Both the position numbers and the translations under genes were made by a program. Of a DNA stretch of 64,000 nt, positions 16,679-26,060 are shown piece by piece. The stretch comes from Saprospiraceae bacterium (lineage in GTDB: Bacteria > Bacteroidota > Bacteroidia > Chitinophagales > Saprospiraceae), in NCBI GenBank assembly GCA_016709995.1, contig JADJLQ010000001.1, positions 2,638,001 to 2,702,000 of the forward strand, read 5' to 3'. Each line of letters starts with the position of its first letter. Position 1 is the first letter of the stretch. The notes under the pieces are model-generated. The model was not told the origin of the DNA and ran no database searches. It saw nothing but the letters and a program-made list of their open reading frames with translations.

Positions 16679-19600
16679 TTAAGGTTTGATTAATTGGTTG
16701 ACTGAAGGTAGATTGTTTTTCATAGTTTCTGATAAGGATTTTAATTCCTGGTCCATGAGTTTGGTCACCAACGCTTTCACCTGTCGTGCTTGTTCGGTAG
16801 GTGGAAAATCACCTTGGCCCTGCTCGCCCAATAAAAATGCCAATCGATTGTTGAGCTTGATACCATAGTTGATAGGGTCCTGGCTACTTTTATTTCTGGT
16901 TTCATGGATATTGTTTTCAATGACAGTCAGTTCGTCGTCAAATTTTTTTATTCTATCTAGCATCATTTTATCATCACCAAATTTTTTACGCAGGTAGGCG
17001 AGATCTTCTTTGGTCTTTCTAATGTCCAGGATAGCCTGGTGTGCTTCGCTCACTTTATCGCGTACACTAATCAGGAAATCAAATTGCTCCTGATATTCGG
17101 CGGGAGTGGTTTTTATTCTAGGGTCACCGATGATCTCAAACTCCTGCTCGGACACCTGCCCATCTACTGTAAGCCTGGCTTTGTATTTTCCCGGCACTGC
17201 TTTGGGGCCAAGATTGGGAGAAGAATAAAATACCATACCCGGAAAAGTCTTGTAGCCGGCATACCGCATATCCCAGACAAATCTACCACCGCCGGACTTC
17301 AGGTCAAACTGGTCAGCCCGTTCTTTTGATTTATTGGAATAGGCCCTGATGAGATCACCGTCCAATTCCAAGATTTCAAGTTTGGCATCTGTCCTTTCGG
17401 AAACATTTTTGGCGAAATAATGAATCAGGACTCCTCCTGGGTGATTTTGCCCCTCCAATTGACGATCGGGATTAAAGCGACCTTCACCACCGGCCATTCT
17501 ATATGAAGGCATAGGCTGATATAGGTAGGAGGATTTGCCTGCTACCTGATCATTGATTTGCTGGAGTGGGGTGATATCATCTATCATCCAGAAGCTACGG
17601 CCATGGGTTGCGGCGATGAGGTTGTCGTTTTTAATGGCCAGGTCATGGATCGGCACCGGAGGCAAATTCAATTGGAAGCGCGACCACAAGGTCCCATCAT
17701 CAAAGGAAATCCACATGCCTTTTTCGGTACCTGCATACAATAATCCTTTGCGTGTATGATCTGCTCTGACTACACGAGCAAATTCTTCTTTGGGGATGCC
17801 GGAGGTAATCGTCGTCCAGCTAGCTCCATAATCCGAAGACTTATAGATATAGGGGGTATAGTCACCAAATTTATACGAAGTAGCCACCACATAAACCTTA
17901 CCTTTTTCCAAGGTGCTGGGCTCGATACTGTTCATCATATTGTATTTCGGCGAAGTCGGGGGAGTGATGTTTTTCCAATTTTTTCCACCATCCCGCGTCA
18001 CATATAACAATCCATCGTCAGATCCTGTATAGATCACATCTTTTTCTAAAACAGATTCCTGCATACATAAGATATTGGCATAAAACTCCGCTCCGGTATT
18101 GTCCTGGGTGATCGGCCCACCGCTTGATCTGATGGTCTCTGGTTCTCCACGAGTAAGGTCAGGACTGATTACTTCCCAATGCGTGCCCGCGTCGTACGAT
18201 ACGTGCAAATAATGCGAGCCTGCATATAATTTGGTAGGATCATGGGGCGAAAACATGACCGGATAGTTCCAGTTAAATCGATATTTCATCACTTCTGCTC
18301 CGCGGCCCACCGGATTATCAGGCCATATATTGACCGATCTGTGTTGACCGGTCTCATGATCATACCTATCCATATATCCTTTGTATTCACCACCATAGAC
18401 TACATTGTCATTGGCAGGGTCTATGGCCAGGTAAGAACTTTCTCCACCTGCAGAAGGCTCCCAATCTCGTTCTGTGATTGAATTGCCAGTGGTACGGTGA
18501 CTGATACGGATACTGCTGTTGTCCTGCTGAGCACCGTAGATTCTATAAGGGAAATGATCGTCAGTAATCACCCTGTAAAATTGAGCGGTCGGTTGATTGT
18601 AGTAAGTCGTCCAGTTATTACCTCCATCGGTACTGATCTGAGCGCCACCATCATCTGCCAGGATCATCCGTTGATTATCCTCCGGATCGATCCAAAGATC
18701 GTGATGATCCCCGTGGGGTGTGCGCAATGTGCTGAATGTCTTGCCCCCGTCTTTGCTTCTGAAAAAGGCTACATTACAGATATAGACGATGTCTTCATTT
18801 TTTGTATCAGCATAGATGCGGGTATAGTACCAGGCCCTTTGGCGCATACCCCGATCATCATTCATTTTTGTCCAGGTTTCGCCGGCGTCATCTGATCTGA
18901 ATAATCCACCGTTATCAGCTTCAATTTGAGCAAATATCCGCTCAGAATTGACCGGGGATACTGCAAGCCCTATGATCCCCAGGGTACCATTCGGCAGCCC
19001 CGGTTTATTCGTCAATTTTTCCCAATGGTCTCCGCTATCAGTACTTTTCCAGATATGGCAATCAGGGCCTCCGCTATCCATTCTCCAGCCATTGCGAGTC
19101 ATGTTCCAGGTACTTGCATATAAGATTCGTGGGTTATTCGGATCCATCACCAGGTCGGCAGCTCCTGCTTTGTCATTTACATATAATACCCGATTCCAGG
19201 TTTTGCCCCCATCTGTAGTTTTGTACACCCCTCGCATTTCATTGGGTTGCCATAGATTGCCCAGAGCAGCGACATAGACGATATCAGGATTGGTAGGATG
19301 TATCCTGATCCTGGAGATATGCCTTGAATCTTTTAGACCTATATGTGCCCAGGACTTACCGGCATCGGTGCTTCGCCAAACACCCCATCCGGAGGATACA
19401 TTGCCCCGAAGGGTTTGCTCTCCTTCACCTACATAGATGACATTGGGATCTGAAGGGGCTACTGCCACTGCTCCAATCGTTCCTCCAAAATATTTGTCAG
19501 TGATATTTTCATAATTAGCCCCTCCATCCTGGGTACGCCACACGCCACCGCCGACACTTCCAAAATAATATAGGTCGCGGTTGCCTTTGATCCCGGTCAC

Positions 19601-19798
19601 CGTACAGGAGCGACCGCCTCTGAATGGACCCACCTCCCGCCAGGTGATGCCATTAAGAAGCATTGGGTCATAGGATACTGTTTTTTCAATTGTTACAGCT
19701 GCAGTCGTTAGTGGCTTGGAAGGTTTGGTTTTTTGCGCTGAAACCAAGCATACCGATATAGAAAATAGAAGCAATAAAACAGGGAATCTGGCTTTCAT
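16679..19798 (-). CDS. Large secreted sortilin-like BNR/YVTN-repeat protein
   Basis: A 1039-residue exported protein (ATG at 19798; a GTG six codons earlier is less likely because the signal peptide KARFPVLLLLFSISVCLVSA starts after it). Residues 60-730 carry many Asp-box repeats of the type SxDxGxxW (STDAGKSW, TTDGGKTW, SDDAGETW, SSDYGASW), giving one or two beta-propellers as in the VPS10/sortilin and BNR families. The last 280 residues form a separate domain with a coiled-coil-like segment (LDIRKTKEDLAYLRKKF). These are often labelled glycosyl hydrolases, but no catalytic residues are evident. It has a paralogue at 30570-33185. It shares an operon with the DUF5009 acyltransferase. Confidence 0.82.
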   Translation of the reverse strand: MKARFPVLLLLFSISVCLVSAQKTKPSKPLTTAAVTIEKTVSYDPMLLNGITWREVGPFRGGRSCTVTGIKGNRDLYYFGSVGGGVWRTQDGGANYENITDKYFGGTIGAVAVAPSDPNVIYVGEGEQTLRGNVSSGWGVWRSTDAGKSWAHIGLKDSRHISRIRIHPTNPDIVYVAALGNLWQPNEMRGVYKTTDGGKTWNRVLYVNDKAGAADLVMDPNNPRILYASTWNMTRNGWRMDSGGPDCHIWKSTDSGDHWEKLTNKPGLPNGTLGIIGLAVSPVNSERIFAQIEADNGGLFRSDDAGETWTKMNDDRGMRQRAWYYTRIYADTKNEDIVYICNVAFFRSKDGGKTFSTLRTPHGDHHDLWIDPEDNQRMILADDGGAQISTDGGNNWTTYYNQPTAQFYRVITDDHFPYRIYGAQQDNSSIRISHRTTGNSITERDWEPSAGGESSYLAIDPANDNVVYGGEYKGYMDRYDHETGQHRSVNIWPDNPVGRGAEVMKYRFNWNYPVMFSPHDPTKLYAGSHYLHVSYDAGTHWEVISPDLTRGEPETIRSSGGPITQDNTGAEFYANILCMQESVLEKDVIYTGSDDGLLYVTRDGGKNWKNITPPTSPKYNMMNSIEPSTLEKGKVYVVATSYKFGDYTPYIYKSSDYGASWTTITSGIPKEEFARVVRADHTRKGLLYAGTEKGMWISFDDGTLWSRFQLNLPPVPIHDLAIKNDNLIAATHGRSFWMIDDITPLQQINDQVAGKSSYLYQPMPSYRMAGGEGRFNPDRQLEGQNHPGGVLIHYFAKNVSERTDAKLEILELDGDLIRAYSNKSKERADQFDLKSGGGRFVWDMRYAGYKTFPGMVFYSSPNLGPKAVPGKYKARLTVDGQVSEQEFEIIGDPRIKTTPAEYQEQFDFLISVRDKVSEAHQAILDIRKTKEDLAYLRKKFGDDKMMLDRIKKFDDELTVIENNIHETRNKSSQDPINYGIKLNNRLAFLLGEQGQGDFPPTEQARQVKALVTKLMDQELKSLSETMKNNLPSVNQLIKP

Positions 19799-19917
19799 AA
19801 TTAGAGAGTTTGACACTTAAAGAAAGACTCTAAAATACAAATTCTACGTACTGATGGAAAGATGATTTCATTTATGTAAAAAGTATTCTTCTTAACTTTC
19901 ACTTTTATATCCTGGTA

Positions 19918-21069
19918 GTGAAAGAAATCAAATCCATCATAAAACAATATGACCAGGCAACGGCAAAAGGCAAAAAAACTGCCCTTGCCACTGTCGTCCA
20001 CCTCGAAGGATCCTCGTATCGTCGTCCCGGTGCCCGAATGCTGATAGAAGACGATGGCAACCTTACGGGTGCCATCAGCGGTGGTTGCCTTGAAGGAGAT
20101 GCCCTGCGCAAAGCTCTCCATGTAATCACTCAAAATAGGGCCATGTTGGTCACTTATGACACCATGGACGATGATGATGCCAAATTTGGAGTTGGCCTTG
20201 GTTGTAATGGAATCATCCAGGTGCTGATCGAGCCCATAGACGACCAGGATACACTCAATCCCATTGAACTCCTAAAAGAGATTACGCGACTCCGCAAAGA
20301 ATCAGTTTTAGTCACATTCTTTAACCTCCGGGATCGAAAATCCGACCAGGCGGGTACCTGCATAATATATAGAGATGAGGACGATCAATTAAGGAATTCA
20401 ACTATTTTACCCCCAACTATTGGTGAGGACATAAAAAATTCACTGACTAGGAAAAAATCAGCTTTTAAAGCCTATGATTTGGCAGCTTCGACCATAACTG
20501 CTTTTATCGAATACGTGGAGTTGCCTGTGGCATTGATGATCATAGGGGGCGGCAATGATGCGCACCCTTTGGTCGATATGGCCAATACGCTAGGTTGGGA
20601 ACCACATGTGATCGATGGCAGAGCCAATTATGCCACGCAAGATCGATTTGCCGCAGCCTGTAGCATTATAGTAGCCAAGCCAGAAAAAGTGCTGGAGCAG
20701 ATCCACATCGATCATCGCACAGTCTTTGTACTGATGACGCACAATTATAATTATGACCTGTCTATGCTTAAAGCTTTGCTTAGCGTAGATACTCCTTATA
20801 TCGGTTCCTTGGGTCCAAAGAAAAAATTGGATCGCATGTTAGAGGAAATACAGGAGGAAGGCATCCTACTCTCTCCAGAAAAATTGGATAAAATCTTTGG
20901 ACCTACAGGATTAGACCTCGGAGCTGAAACGGCTGAAGAAATAGCCCTTTCTATTTTGGCTGAGATACAATCGAGATTGACCTCTGCCTCGGCCAAATCT
21001 TTGCGGGATGCCGGTGAATTTATTCATTCAAGGGAAGAATTAATCATCATTCCTTCGGGAAATTCTTAA
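19918..21069 (+). CDS. XdhC/CoxI-family molybdenum hydroxylase maturation protein
   Basis: A 383-residue cytosolic protein. The N-terminal XdhC_CoxI domain has ATVVHLEGSSYRRPGARMLI and the GAISGGCLEGD motif; the C-terminal Rossmann domain has LMIIGGGNDAHPLVDMA and VLMTHNYNYD, and ends IGSLGPKKKLDRM, with EIALSILAEI near the end. XdhC proteins bind molybdenum cofactor, help sulfurate it and insert it into xanthine dehydrogenase-type enzymes. The only start available in the right place is GTG at 19918. It lies 10 bases upstream of mocA, so the pair is a maturation operon, but the hydroxylase itself is not beside it; a broken fragment of one lies 2 kb downstream. Confidence 0.9.
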   Translation: MKEIKSIIKQYDQATAKGKKTALATVVHLEGSSYRRPGARMLIEDDGNLTGAISGGCLEGDALRKALHVITQNRAMLVTYDTMDDDDAKFGVGLGCNGIIQVLIEPIDDQDTLNPIELLKEITRLRKESVLVTFFNLRDRKSDQAGTCIIYRDEDDQLRNSTILPPTIGEDIKNSLTRKKSAFKAYDLAASTITAFIEYVELPVALMIIGGGNDAHPLVDMANTLGWEPHVIDGRANYATQDRFAAACSIIVAKPEKVLEQIHIDHRTVFVLMTHNYNYDLSMLKALLSVDTPYIGSLGPKKKLDRMLEEIQEEGILLSPEKLDKIFGPTGLDLGAETAEEIALSILAEIQSRLTSASAKSLRDAGEFIHSREELIIIPSGNS

Positions 21070-21079
21070 ATTCTGAAGG

Positions 21080-21688
21080 ATGACATCCCATGCTGATCTT
21101 CAAAAAATAGGTATTATCGTGCTGGCAGCTGGTAATTCCTCCCGGTTAGGCACGGCGAAACAATTACTTAAAGATAAAAATGGTGTATCTTTCATCAAAA
21201 GAATCACTGCTCTTGCCCTTTCGTTATCCTGTAAAAAAGTACTCTGCATATTGGGAGCCAATCACCCGGCTATCGCACAGGAACTCAAAGATCTCAAAGC
21301 TACTATAGTCATCAATGACCTCTGGAGTCAGGGCATAGCCTCTTCCATAAAATTGGCCGTACATACTGTGAATTCACAATTTCCAGACCTGGAGGCCTTA
21401 CTATTTTTAGTATGTGATCAACCTTTTGTGGACGAGAAAATTCTTCATCAAGTGATATATCAATACTTCAAATCCGGACAACCTATCGTGGCCAGCCATT
21501 ATCAAAATATCTTAGGCACTCCCGCCTTATTTGATCGATCCTTTTTTCCGGTGCTGTTACTGTTGGAAGGTGATCGCGGTGCGGGCAAAGTAATCCATGA
21601 TCATTCAGACCGGGTTGCCATGATTGATTTTGAGGATGGCCTATTTGACATAGATACTCAAAGAGACTACGAGTTGTACTCCGCTTAA
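21080..21688 (+). CDS. mocA: Molybdenum cofactor cytidylyltransferase-like protein (MocA family)
   Basis: A 202-residue nucleotidyltransferase of the MocA/MobA-like NTP-transferase family. The N-terminal IIVLAAGNSSRLGTAKQLL is the NTP-binding loop, and LFLVCDQPFVDEKIL is the metal-binding Asp motif typical of MocA. MocA transfers CMP from CTP to molybdopterin, giving the MCD cofactor required by CO dehydrogenase-type enzymes. This fits the cox cluster 15 kb downstream. It follows xdhC after 10 bases. A related nucleotidyltransferase of other specificity is possible, but the neighbour supports MocA. Confidence 0.88.
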   Translation: MTSHADLQKIGIIVLAAGNSSRLGTAKQLLKDKNGVSFIKRITALALSLSCKKVLCILGANHPAIAQELKDLKATIVINDLWSQGIASSIKLAVHTVNSQFPDLEALLFLVCDQPFVDEKILHQVIYQYFKSGQPIVASHYQNILGTPALFDRSFFPVLLLLEGDRGAGKVIHDHSDRVAMIDFEDGLFDIDTQRDYELYSA

Positions 21689-21911
21689 TTCTGAATCGCT
21701 AGGTTGATAATCGAAAGTTTTACCGGGCAGTAGTGGACATTCTTTGGATTATAGAATGTGTATTGAGTTTAAACAATACCCAGAGGACATCAAGATTTCG
21801 AAATTTAAAATAAATTGTCCATAGGCCGACATTTTTTAACATTCCCTTTACCCTCTACCCACAATCTCCATCCGTCTTAACAATAATAGTAACCTTTTAA
21901 ACCCAAGAGCT

Positions 21912-23075
21912 ATGAAAAAATTTATACATCTCATCATGACCATGGCGCTGCTTACATCCTGCGCTTCTACTGAAAAAATGCTGGAAAACGGCGATTATGA
22001 AGGTCTTGTCGCGCTCGCTACGCGAAAACTCGCAGGCAAAAAAAAGAAAGACACTTATGTCACAGCGATTGAATTGGGTTTTGAGAAACTCTCTCAAGAT
22101 AAAATGGCAGAAATAGAAAAATTAAAAATTAGAAATACTGCGAGTGCCTGGGAAAGTATAAATCGAATAGCTGCTACTATGGACAAAATTCAAAAAATGA
22201 TCTCTCCCTTATTACCACTTGTTTCCGAGACTGGTCATAGGGCACATTTCGAATTTATCAGTACCACTCCTATCATGGTGGAGGCCACTAAAAATGCAGC
22301 TGCTTTATATTACACCAAACTAAGTGCTCTCACCAGCGAAGCTGACCTGGGTTATAAACCAGCTGCCCGGGAAGCTGTAGAGATCATCGATCGCATCAAT
22401 ACGCTTTCTTCTGAATATGAACTCACCAGCTTAAGAAAAGATATGCTTGAAGTAGGTATCAATAAAATCTGGGTTACGATAGAAGACAGATCCTATGCCA
22501 GATTGCCAAGGAGATCTGAAGACGAGTTATTTTATCTACCCGTAAACAATACCAGAAACAACTGGAATCAATTTTACACTGCAATAGATGAAGGTTTCAA
22601 GCCTGATTACAAAGTAGTCTTCCGTATAGAAGACCTTTATGCAGAACCTGTACAAATAAGAAACATTGAAAACAATTTCTATCGCGAAGTCGTAGATGGC
22701 TGGGATTATGTATTGGACGCCAAAGGCAATGTAGCTAAAGACTCACTTGGAAATGATATCAGGAAGGATCGAAAATTGAAAGTCAGAGCGACAGTAGTCG
22801 AAACCATCCAAACTAAAAGAGCATACATCACCGGCCGCATGGAGGTCATCAATATGCAGACCGGCAATCTGAGCTATTCAAAAAATATGGTTCTTGACGA
22901 TTGTTTTACTCAAACAGGTCTCAATTATTTTGGTGATGAAAGAGCGCTGGATGGCCGTCAAAGAAATCGAATTCCACTGGTCAATTGTCCAGATGATCTG
23001 GATATGATGATGCGGGTGGTGGACAAAGCCAAAAATGCATTCTTGTATGAGGTGAAGAATATCTCCTATTTGTAA
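21912..23075 (+). CDS. Lipoprotein of unknown function
   Basis: A 387-residue lipoprotein with lipobox LLTSC (Cys17). The first half is helical and Lys-rich (EKMLENGDYEGLVALATRKLAGKKK) with a tetratricopeptide-like look; the second half is beta-rich and ends with NAFLYEVKNISYL. I do not recognise a family. It has its own transcription unit: a 223-base gap precedes it and a strong terminator follows at 23105. In that upstream gap I see only a 7-base inverted repeat (ACATTCT/AGAATGT, 21737-21759) and no clear promoter. Confidence 0.75.
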   Translation: MKKFIHLIMTMALLTSCASTEKMLENGDYEGLVALATRKLAGKKKKDTYVTAIELGFEKLSQDKMAEIEKLKIRNTASAWESINRIAATMDKIQKMISPLLPLVSETGHRAHFEFISTTPIMVEATKNAAALYYTKLSALTSEADLGYKPAAREAVEIIDRINTLSSEYELTSLRKDMLEVGINKIWVTIEDRSYARLPRRSEDELFYLPVNNTRNNWNQFYTAIDEGFKPDYKVVFRIEDLYAEPVQIRNIENNFYREVVDGWDYVLDAKGNVAKDSLGNDIRKDRKLKVRATVVETIQTKRAYITGRMEVINMQTGNLSYSKNMVLDDCFTQTGLNYFGDERALDGRQRNRIPLVNCPDDLDMMMRVVDKAKNAFLYEVKNISYL

Positions 23076-23104
23076 GAGGTAAGATTTACGATAAAAAAAT
23101 CAAT

Positions 23105-23133
23105 AAAGGCAGCAGTAAAAAGCTGCCTTTTTA
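23105..23133 (+). terminator. Rho-independent terminator
   Basis: A perfect 9-base stem (AAAGGCAGC 23105-23113 with GCTGCCTTT 23122-23130), an 8-base loop and a T-run continuing to 23133. It sits 30 bases after the lipoprotein gene and should end its transcript. The A-run on the other arm would also let it work on the minus strand. Confidence 0.85.
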
Positions 23134-23175
23134 TTTAAAACAGCCTTGTGCAATTTGCCTCTTTGACAAAATAAT

Positions 23176-23475
23176 TCTCTGGAACAAATACTATCCGTAA
23201 GGCCTATGAGGTACAACCGGTCACAGCTTTGCAGAGCGAATATTCGCTTTGGACCAGGCAACATGAAAACGAGATCATAACCGAAATAGAAGCACTTGGG
23301 ATTGGACTGGTGGCCTTTAGTCCGCTTGTAAAAGGATTCTTGGAAGGAAAAATTGATGACCAAACGAAGTTTGCCGAAGTGGATATTCGAAATAGCCTAC
23401 CCAGATATAGAAGAAGCCCGTACAGCTAATAAAACATTGTTAGGCTTACTCTATCAATTTGCTGCTAAAAGAAAT
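23176..23475 (+). pseudogene. Aldo/keto reductase fragment, frameshifted
   Basis: From about 23176 the plus strand reads TIRKAYEVQPVTALQSEYSL, then WTRQHENEIITEIEALGIGL and VAFSPLVKGFLEGKID, the middle of an aldo/keto reductase (the EYSLWTR and GIGLVAFSPL segments are characteristic). Near 23400 the frame shifts: DIRNSLPRY in one frame continues as DIEEARTANKTLLGLL in another. The start of the gene, including the catalytic Tyr region, is missing. At about 23476 the reading frame runs straight into a different protein family. Confidence 0.75.
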
Positions 23476-23676
23476 CGCATGATCCGCCAAATAGAGTCAC
23501 CAAAATCGATTGAAGTACATTTTGTACAAAACGAAATCGACCCTACCGGCTTAGGCGAACCATTGTTTCCTCCGATATTTGGAGCCGTTGCAAATGCTTT
23601 GTACAAAGCCACTAATAAGCGGTATTACGAGCAGCCTTTTATGGGAGAGGTTGATGAAAAAGTGGAGAGGGGTTGA
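23476..23676 (+). pseudogene. C-terminal tail of a molybdenum hydroxylase large subunit (IorB type)
   Basis: The last 66 codons before the TGA read IEVHFVQNEIDPTGLGEPLF then PPIFGAVANALYKATNKRYY and EQPF. This is the C-terminal end of isoquinoline-1-oxidoreductase or aldehyde-oxidase-type molybdopterin-binding subunits, including the GEPxxPP motif. It is fused in frame to the aldo/keto reductase remnant upstream, so a deletion removed about 90 percent of the subunit. Its place near xdhC-mocA suggests that a complete hydroxylase operon once stood here. Confidence 0.75.
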
Positions 23677-23743
23677 TGACTGAGGTTAATCGGAAGTGAA
23701 ATGGATTGGGATTACTAACCTAATCAGCAATTACTTACCCACC

Positions 23744-25321
23744 CTAACAGTTCTTAAAAAACCGACTCGGCTCTTCTTCCAACATCGCCTCGATCTCCTT
23801 GGCCGCTTTGGTAATCGACAAACCACCCAGGTTAGTACATCTCAGAGTATGGTGGATCTGATCTCCGACGAGTTTCATCGTTTCGATCACCTCATCTAAC
23901 GGTATGAGCTGCACATAATCGGATAGTGCCATATTGGCGCAGGAGATGGCATTGGTTGCGGCCATTACATTTCTACCCAGACAGGGTGCTTCCACACGGT
24001 TACCGATGGGATCGCAGATGATACCTAAAGAGTTTTGCAAAGCCAGGGAAGAGGCAGTGAGACATTGAGCCAAACTACCGCCTTTCATACCTACGATGGC
24101 AGCTGCTGCCATGCCACCTCCGGATCCCGTCTCGGCCATACATCCGCCAACCTCGGCTGCAAAGGTGGCATGTGCGGCGATAAATACACCTATCAGCCCG
24201 GCGGACAACATCGCTTTTACGATTTCATCTTCATGGAGGCCGAGGGAATGGGCAATGCCAAAGATCGCGCCGGGTAAGGCACCACAAGACCCTGCAGTCG
24301 GCGCTGCAACGATCACACCCATCGAGCTTTTTACCTCCATGATGGCGGAGACATATAAGATGACACGATTATTGGCATCACCTCCAACCAATTGATGCCC
24401 AGCTAATTTTTCCTGTAGTTGCAGAGACTGACTGCCGAGGATGCGATCATGATACTGTGTACCCTTTAACCCGGTGTCGATCGCGCTGCCCATGATCCGG
24501 ATGATGCTCCGCATTTTTTCAAAAACTTCCTGGTCGGAGACATTTCCTCTGGCCGACTCATAAGCCATAGCCAATTCCCATAAAGAGAAATTTTTATTCC
24601 GGTTGTAATCCAACATCTCGTTGCAAGTAATAAAAGGTACCTGCATATCTTTTCTCGCTAATATGGGCAATACAGGTTTTAATGTTTTAATGGCATTGAC
24701 ACTCTCCATTGCCTTTAATTCGTCAAGAAGGATATCCTTAAATGCAGCCTGCGATTTGACTTCAATAAAACTTTTTTCTCCCGGATGGAATACAATGTCA
24801 TCGTAGACCATAGATGCTTCTATAAATGCAATGATGTGCTCCGGGTTTTTGCAATAAATCAATGTTTCAAAATAATCTCCAGCCATAGACACAGCAGCGC
24901 CATCTATTTGGATCACTTCGATCATACCACCACCTGTTGAGATCGCTATCAAGTGCCTGGCCTCATGATCATTGCTTAGATGGATCTTATAGGTATTAGG
25001 ATGATCAAAATCTAAAGGAGCTATATTGATGCTGACAGAGATACCAGCTGTTGATAGATATTTTTCAGATTCAGGCAATCGTTCGTCATAAGCCTCCCAC
25101 CCCAGGAATCCACCGAACAGCCCCATGTCCGAACCCTGGCTTTTGTGCGTGGTAGCTAGTGAACCATGAGGATCAAATTCGATGACAATATCTTTGATTT
25201 GATCATCCATCAGATCTCTACACATGCGAGCGATGCGCAGGGACGCGGCACAATGTGAACTGGAGGGGCCACGCATCACAGGGCCGATGACATCATTAAA
25301 TATGCTGGGATAGGTAGACAT
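23744..25321 (-). CDS. sdaA: L-serine ammonia-lyase (iron-sulfur serine dehydratase), single chain
   Basis: A 525-residue enzyme that turns L-serine into pyruvate and ammonia with a [4Fe-4S] cluster. The beta-type domain is N-terminal (FNDVIGPVMRGPSSSHCAAS, GSLATTHKSQGSDMGLFGGFLGW) and the alpha-type domain is C-terminal, with the cluster cysteines in APTAGSCGALPG, GGCMAETG and CDPIGNRVEAPCLGRN. Both halves look intact. It lies 67 bases downstream of the haemolysin III gene, so it may be the last gene of the DPP-IV / HlyIII transcript. Confidence 0.92.
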   Translation of the reverse strand: MSTYPSIFNDVIGPVMRGPSSSHCAASLRIARMCRDLMDDQIKDIVIEFDPHGSLATTHKSQGSDMGLFGGFLGWEAYDERLPESEKYLSTAGISVSINIAPLDFDHPNTYKIHLSNDHEARHLIAISTGGGMIEVIQIDGAAVSMAGDYFETLIYCKNPEHIIAFIEASMVYDDIVFHPGEKSFIEVKSQAAFKDILLDELKAMESVNAIKTLKPVLPILARKDMQVPFITCNEMLDYNRNKNFSLWELAMAYESARGNVSDQEVFEKMRSIIRIMGSAIDTGLKGTQYHDRILGSQSLQLQEKLAGHQLVGGDANNRVILYVSAIMEVKSSMGVIVAAPTAGSCGALPGAIFGIAHSLGLHEDEIVKAMLSAGLIGVFIAAHATFAAEVGGCMAETGSGGGMAAAAIVGMKGGSLAQCLTASSLALQNSLGIICDPIGNRVEAPCLGRNVMAATNAISCANMALSDYVQLIPLDEVIETMKLVGDQIHHTLRCTNLGGLSITKAAKEIEAMLEEEPSRFFKNC

Positions 25322-25388
25322 TAGACTGAATTATTTGGCAATCAATAATACGAAAAATTAAATACATAGGCACATCGTCCCGAAAACC

Positions 25389-26060
25389 TCACATAGACAT
25401 CATCACCGCCACAAAATGAAATATAGCAGCTACCAGTACAAAAAGATGCCAAACCGTATGAGAATACGTATGCCTGTCCCTGGTATAAAATATCACCCCT
25501 GCCGTGTATAAAAAGCCTCCTCCAGCAACCAATACAATTACAGGCAAAGGCAGCCCATGGAAAAATCTCCTCCCACCCGCAAGCATAATCCAACCCATCA
25601 AAACATACATGAGGGTAGACACAAATTCATATTTGCCCGTTAGATAAATTTTGAAAATAATACCCAGGGCTGTCATCACCCATAGAATAGATAAGAGGGT
25701 AAGGCCAAAACCATTGTACATATACACCAATAAAAAAGGAGTGTAGGTGCCCGCTATTAAAAAGTAAATACTGATATGATCGATGATTCTAAATAATTTT
25801 TTCAGCCCGGGCTCCTGCACAAAATGATAAATCGTCGAACTGGTGAATAGAAATAAAAAACAAAAACCATAGATACCTGATCCAATAATGCCTGGTACAT
25901 TGTCATGAGCGATAGCCAATCCAATCAATACGGGTATGCCGCTCACTCCAAATAAGATACCCGGACCGGCTGTAAGGCCATGCACGATCTCTTGTTTTCG
26001 GGTATAGTTCGTCATTAAATCGTCTGGATGGTCATCAACTATTACAAATTCTTTTTCCAA
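25389..26060 (-). CDS. Haemolysin III / TrhA family membrane protein
   Basis: A 223-residue protein with seven transmembrane spans. The family marks are the QEIVHGLTAGPG opening with its His, SSTIYHFVQ, RIIDHISIYFLIAGTYTPF and the C-terminal HTVWHLFVLVAAIFHFVAV. The conserved His, Asp and Ser residues form a zinc site in the related PAQR receptors. Despite the name, these proteins are linked to membrane lipid homeostasis and not proven toxins. The chosen ATG overlaps the end of the peptidase gene by 19 bases; an ATG 15 codons later (26015) is a credible alternative. Confidence 0.88.
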   Translation of the reverse strand: MEKEFVIVDDHPDDLMTNYTRKQEIVHGLTAGPGILFGVSGIPVLIGLAIAHDNVPGIIGSGIYGFCFLFLFTSSTIYHFVQEPGLKKLFRIIDHISIYFLIAGTYTPFLLVYMYNGFGLTLLSILWVMTALGIIFKIYLTGKYEFVSTLMYVLMGWIMLAGGRRFFHGLPLPVIVLVAGGGFLYTAGVIFYTRDRHTYSHTVWHLFVLVAAIFHFVAVMMSM

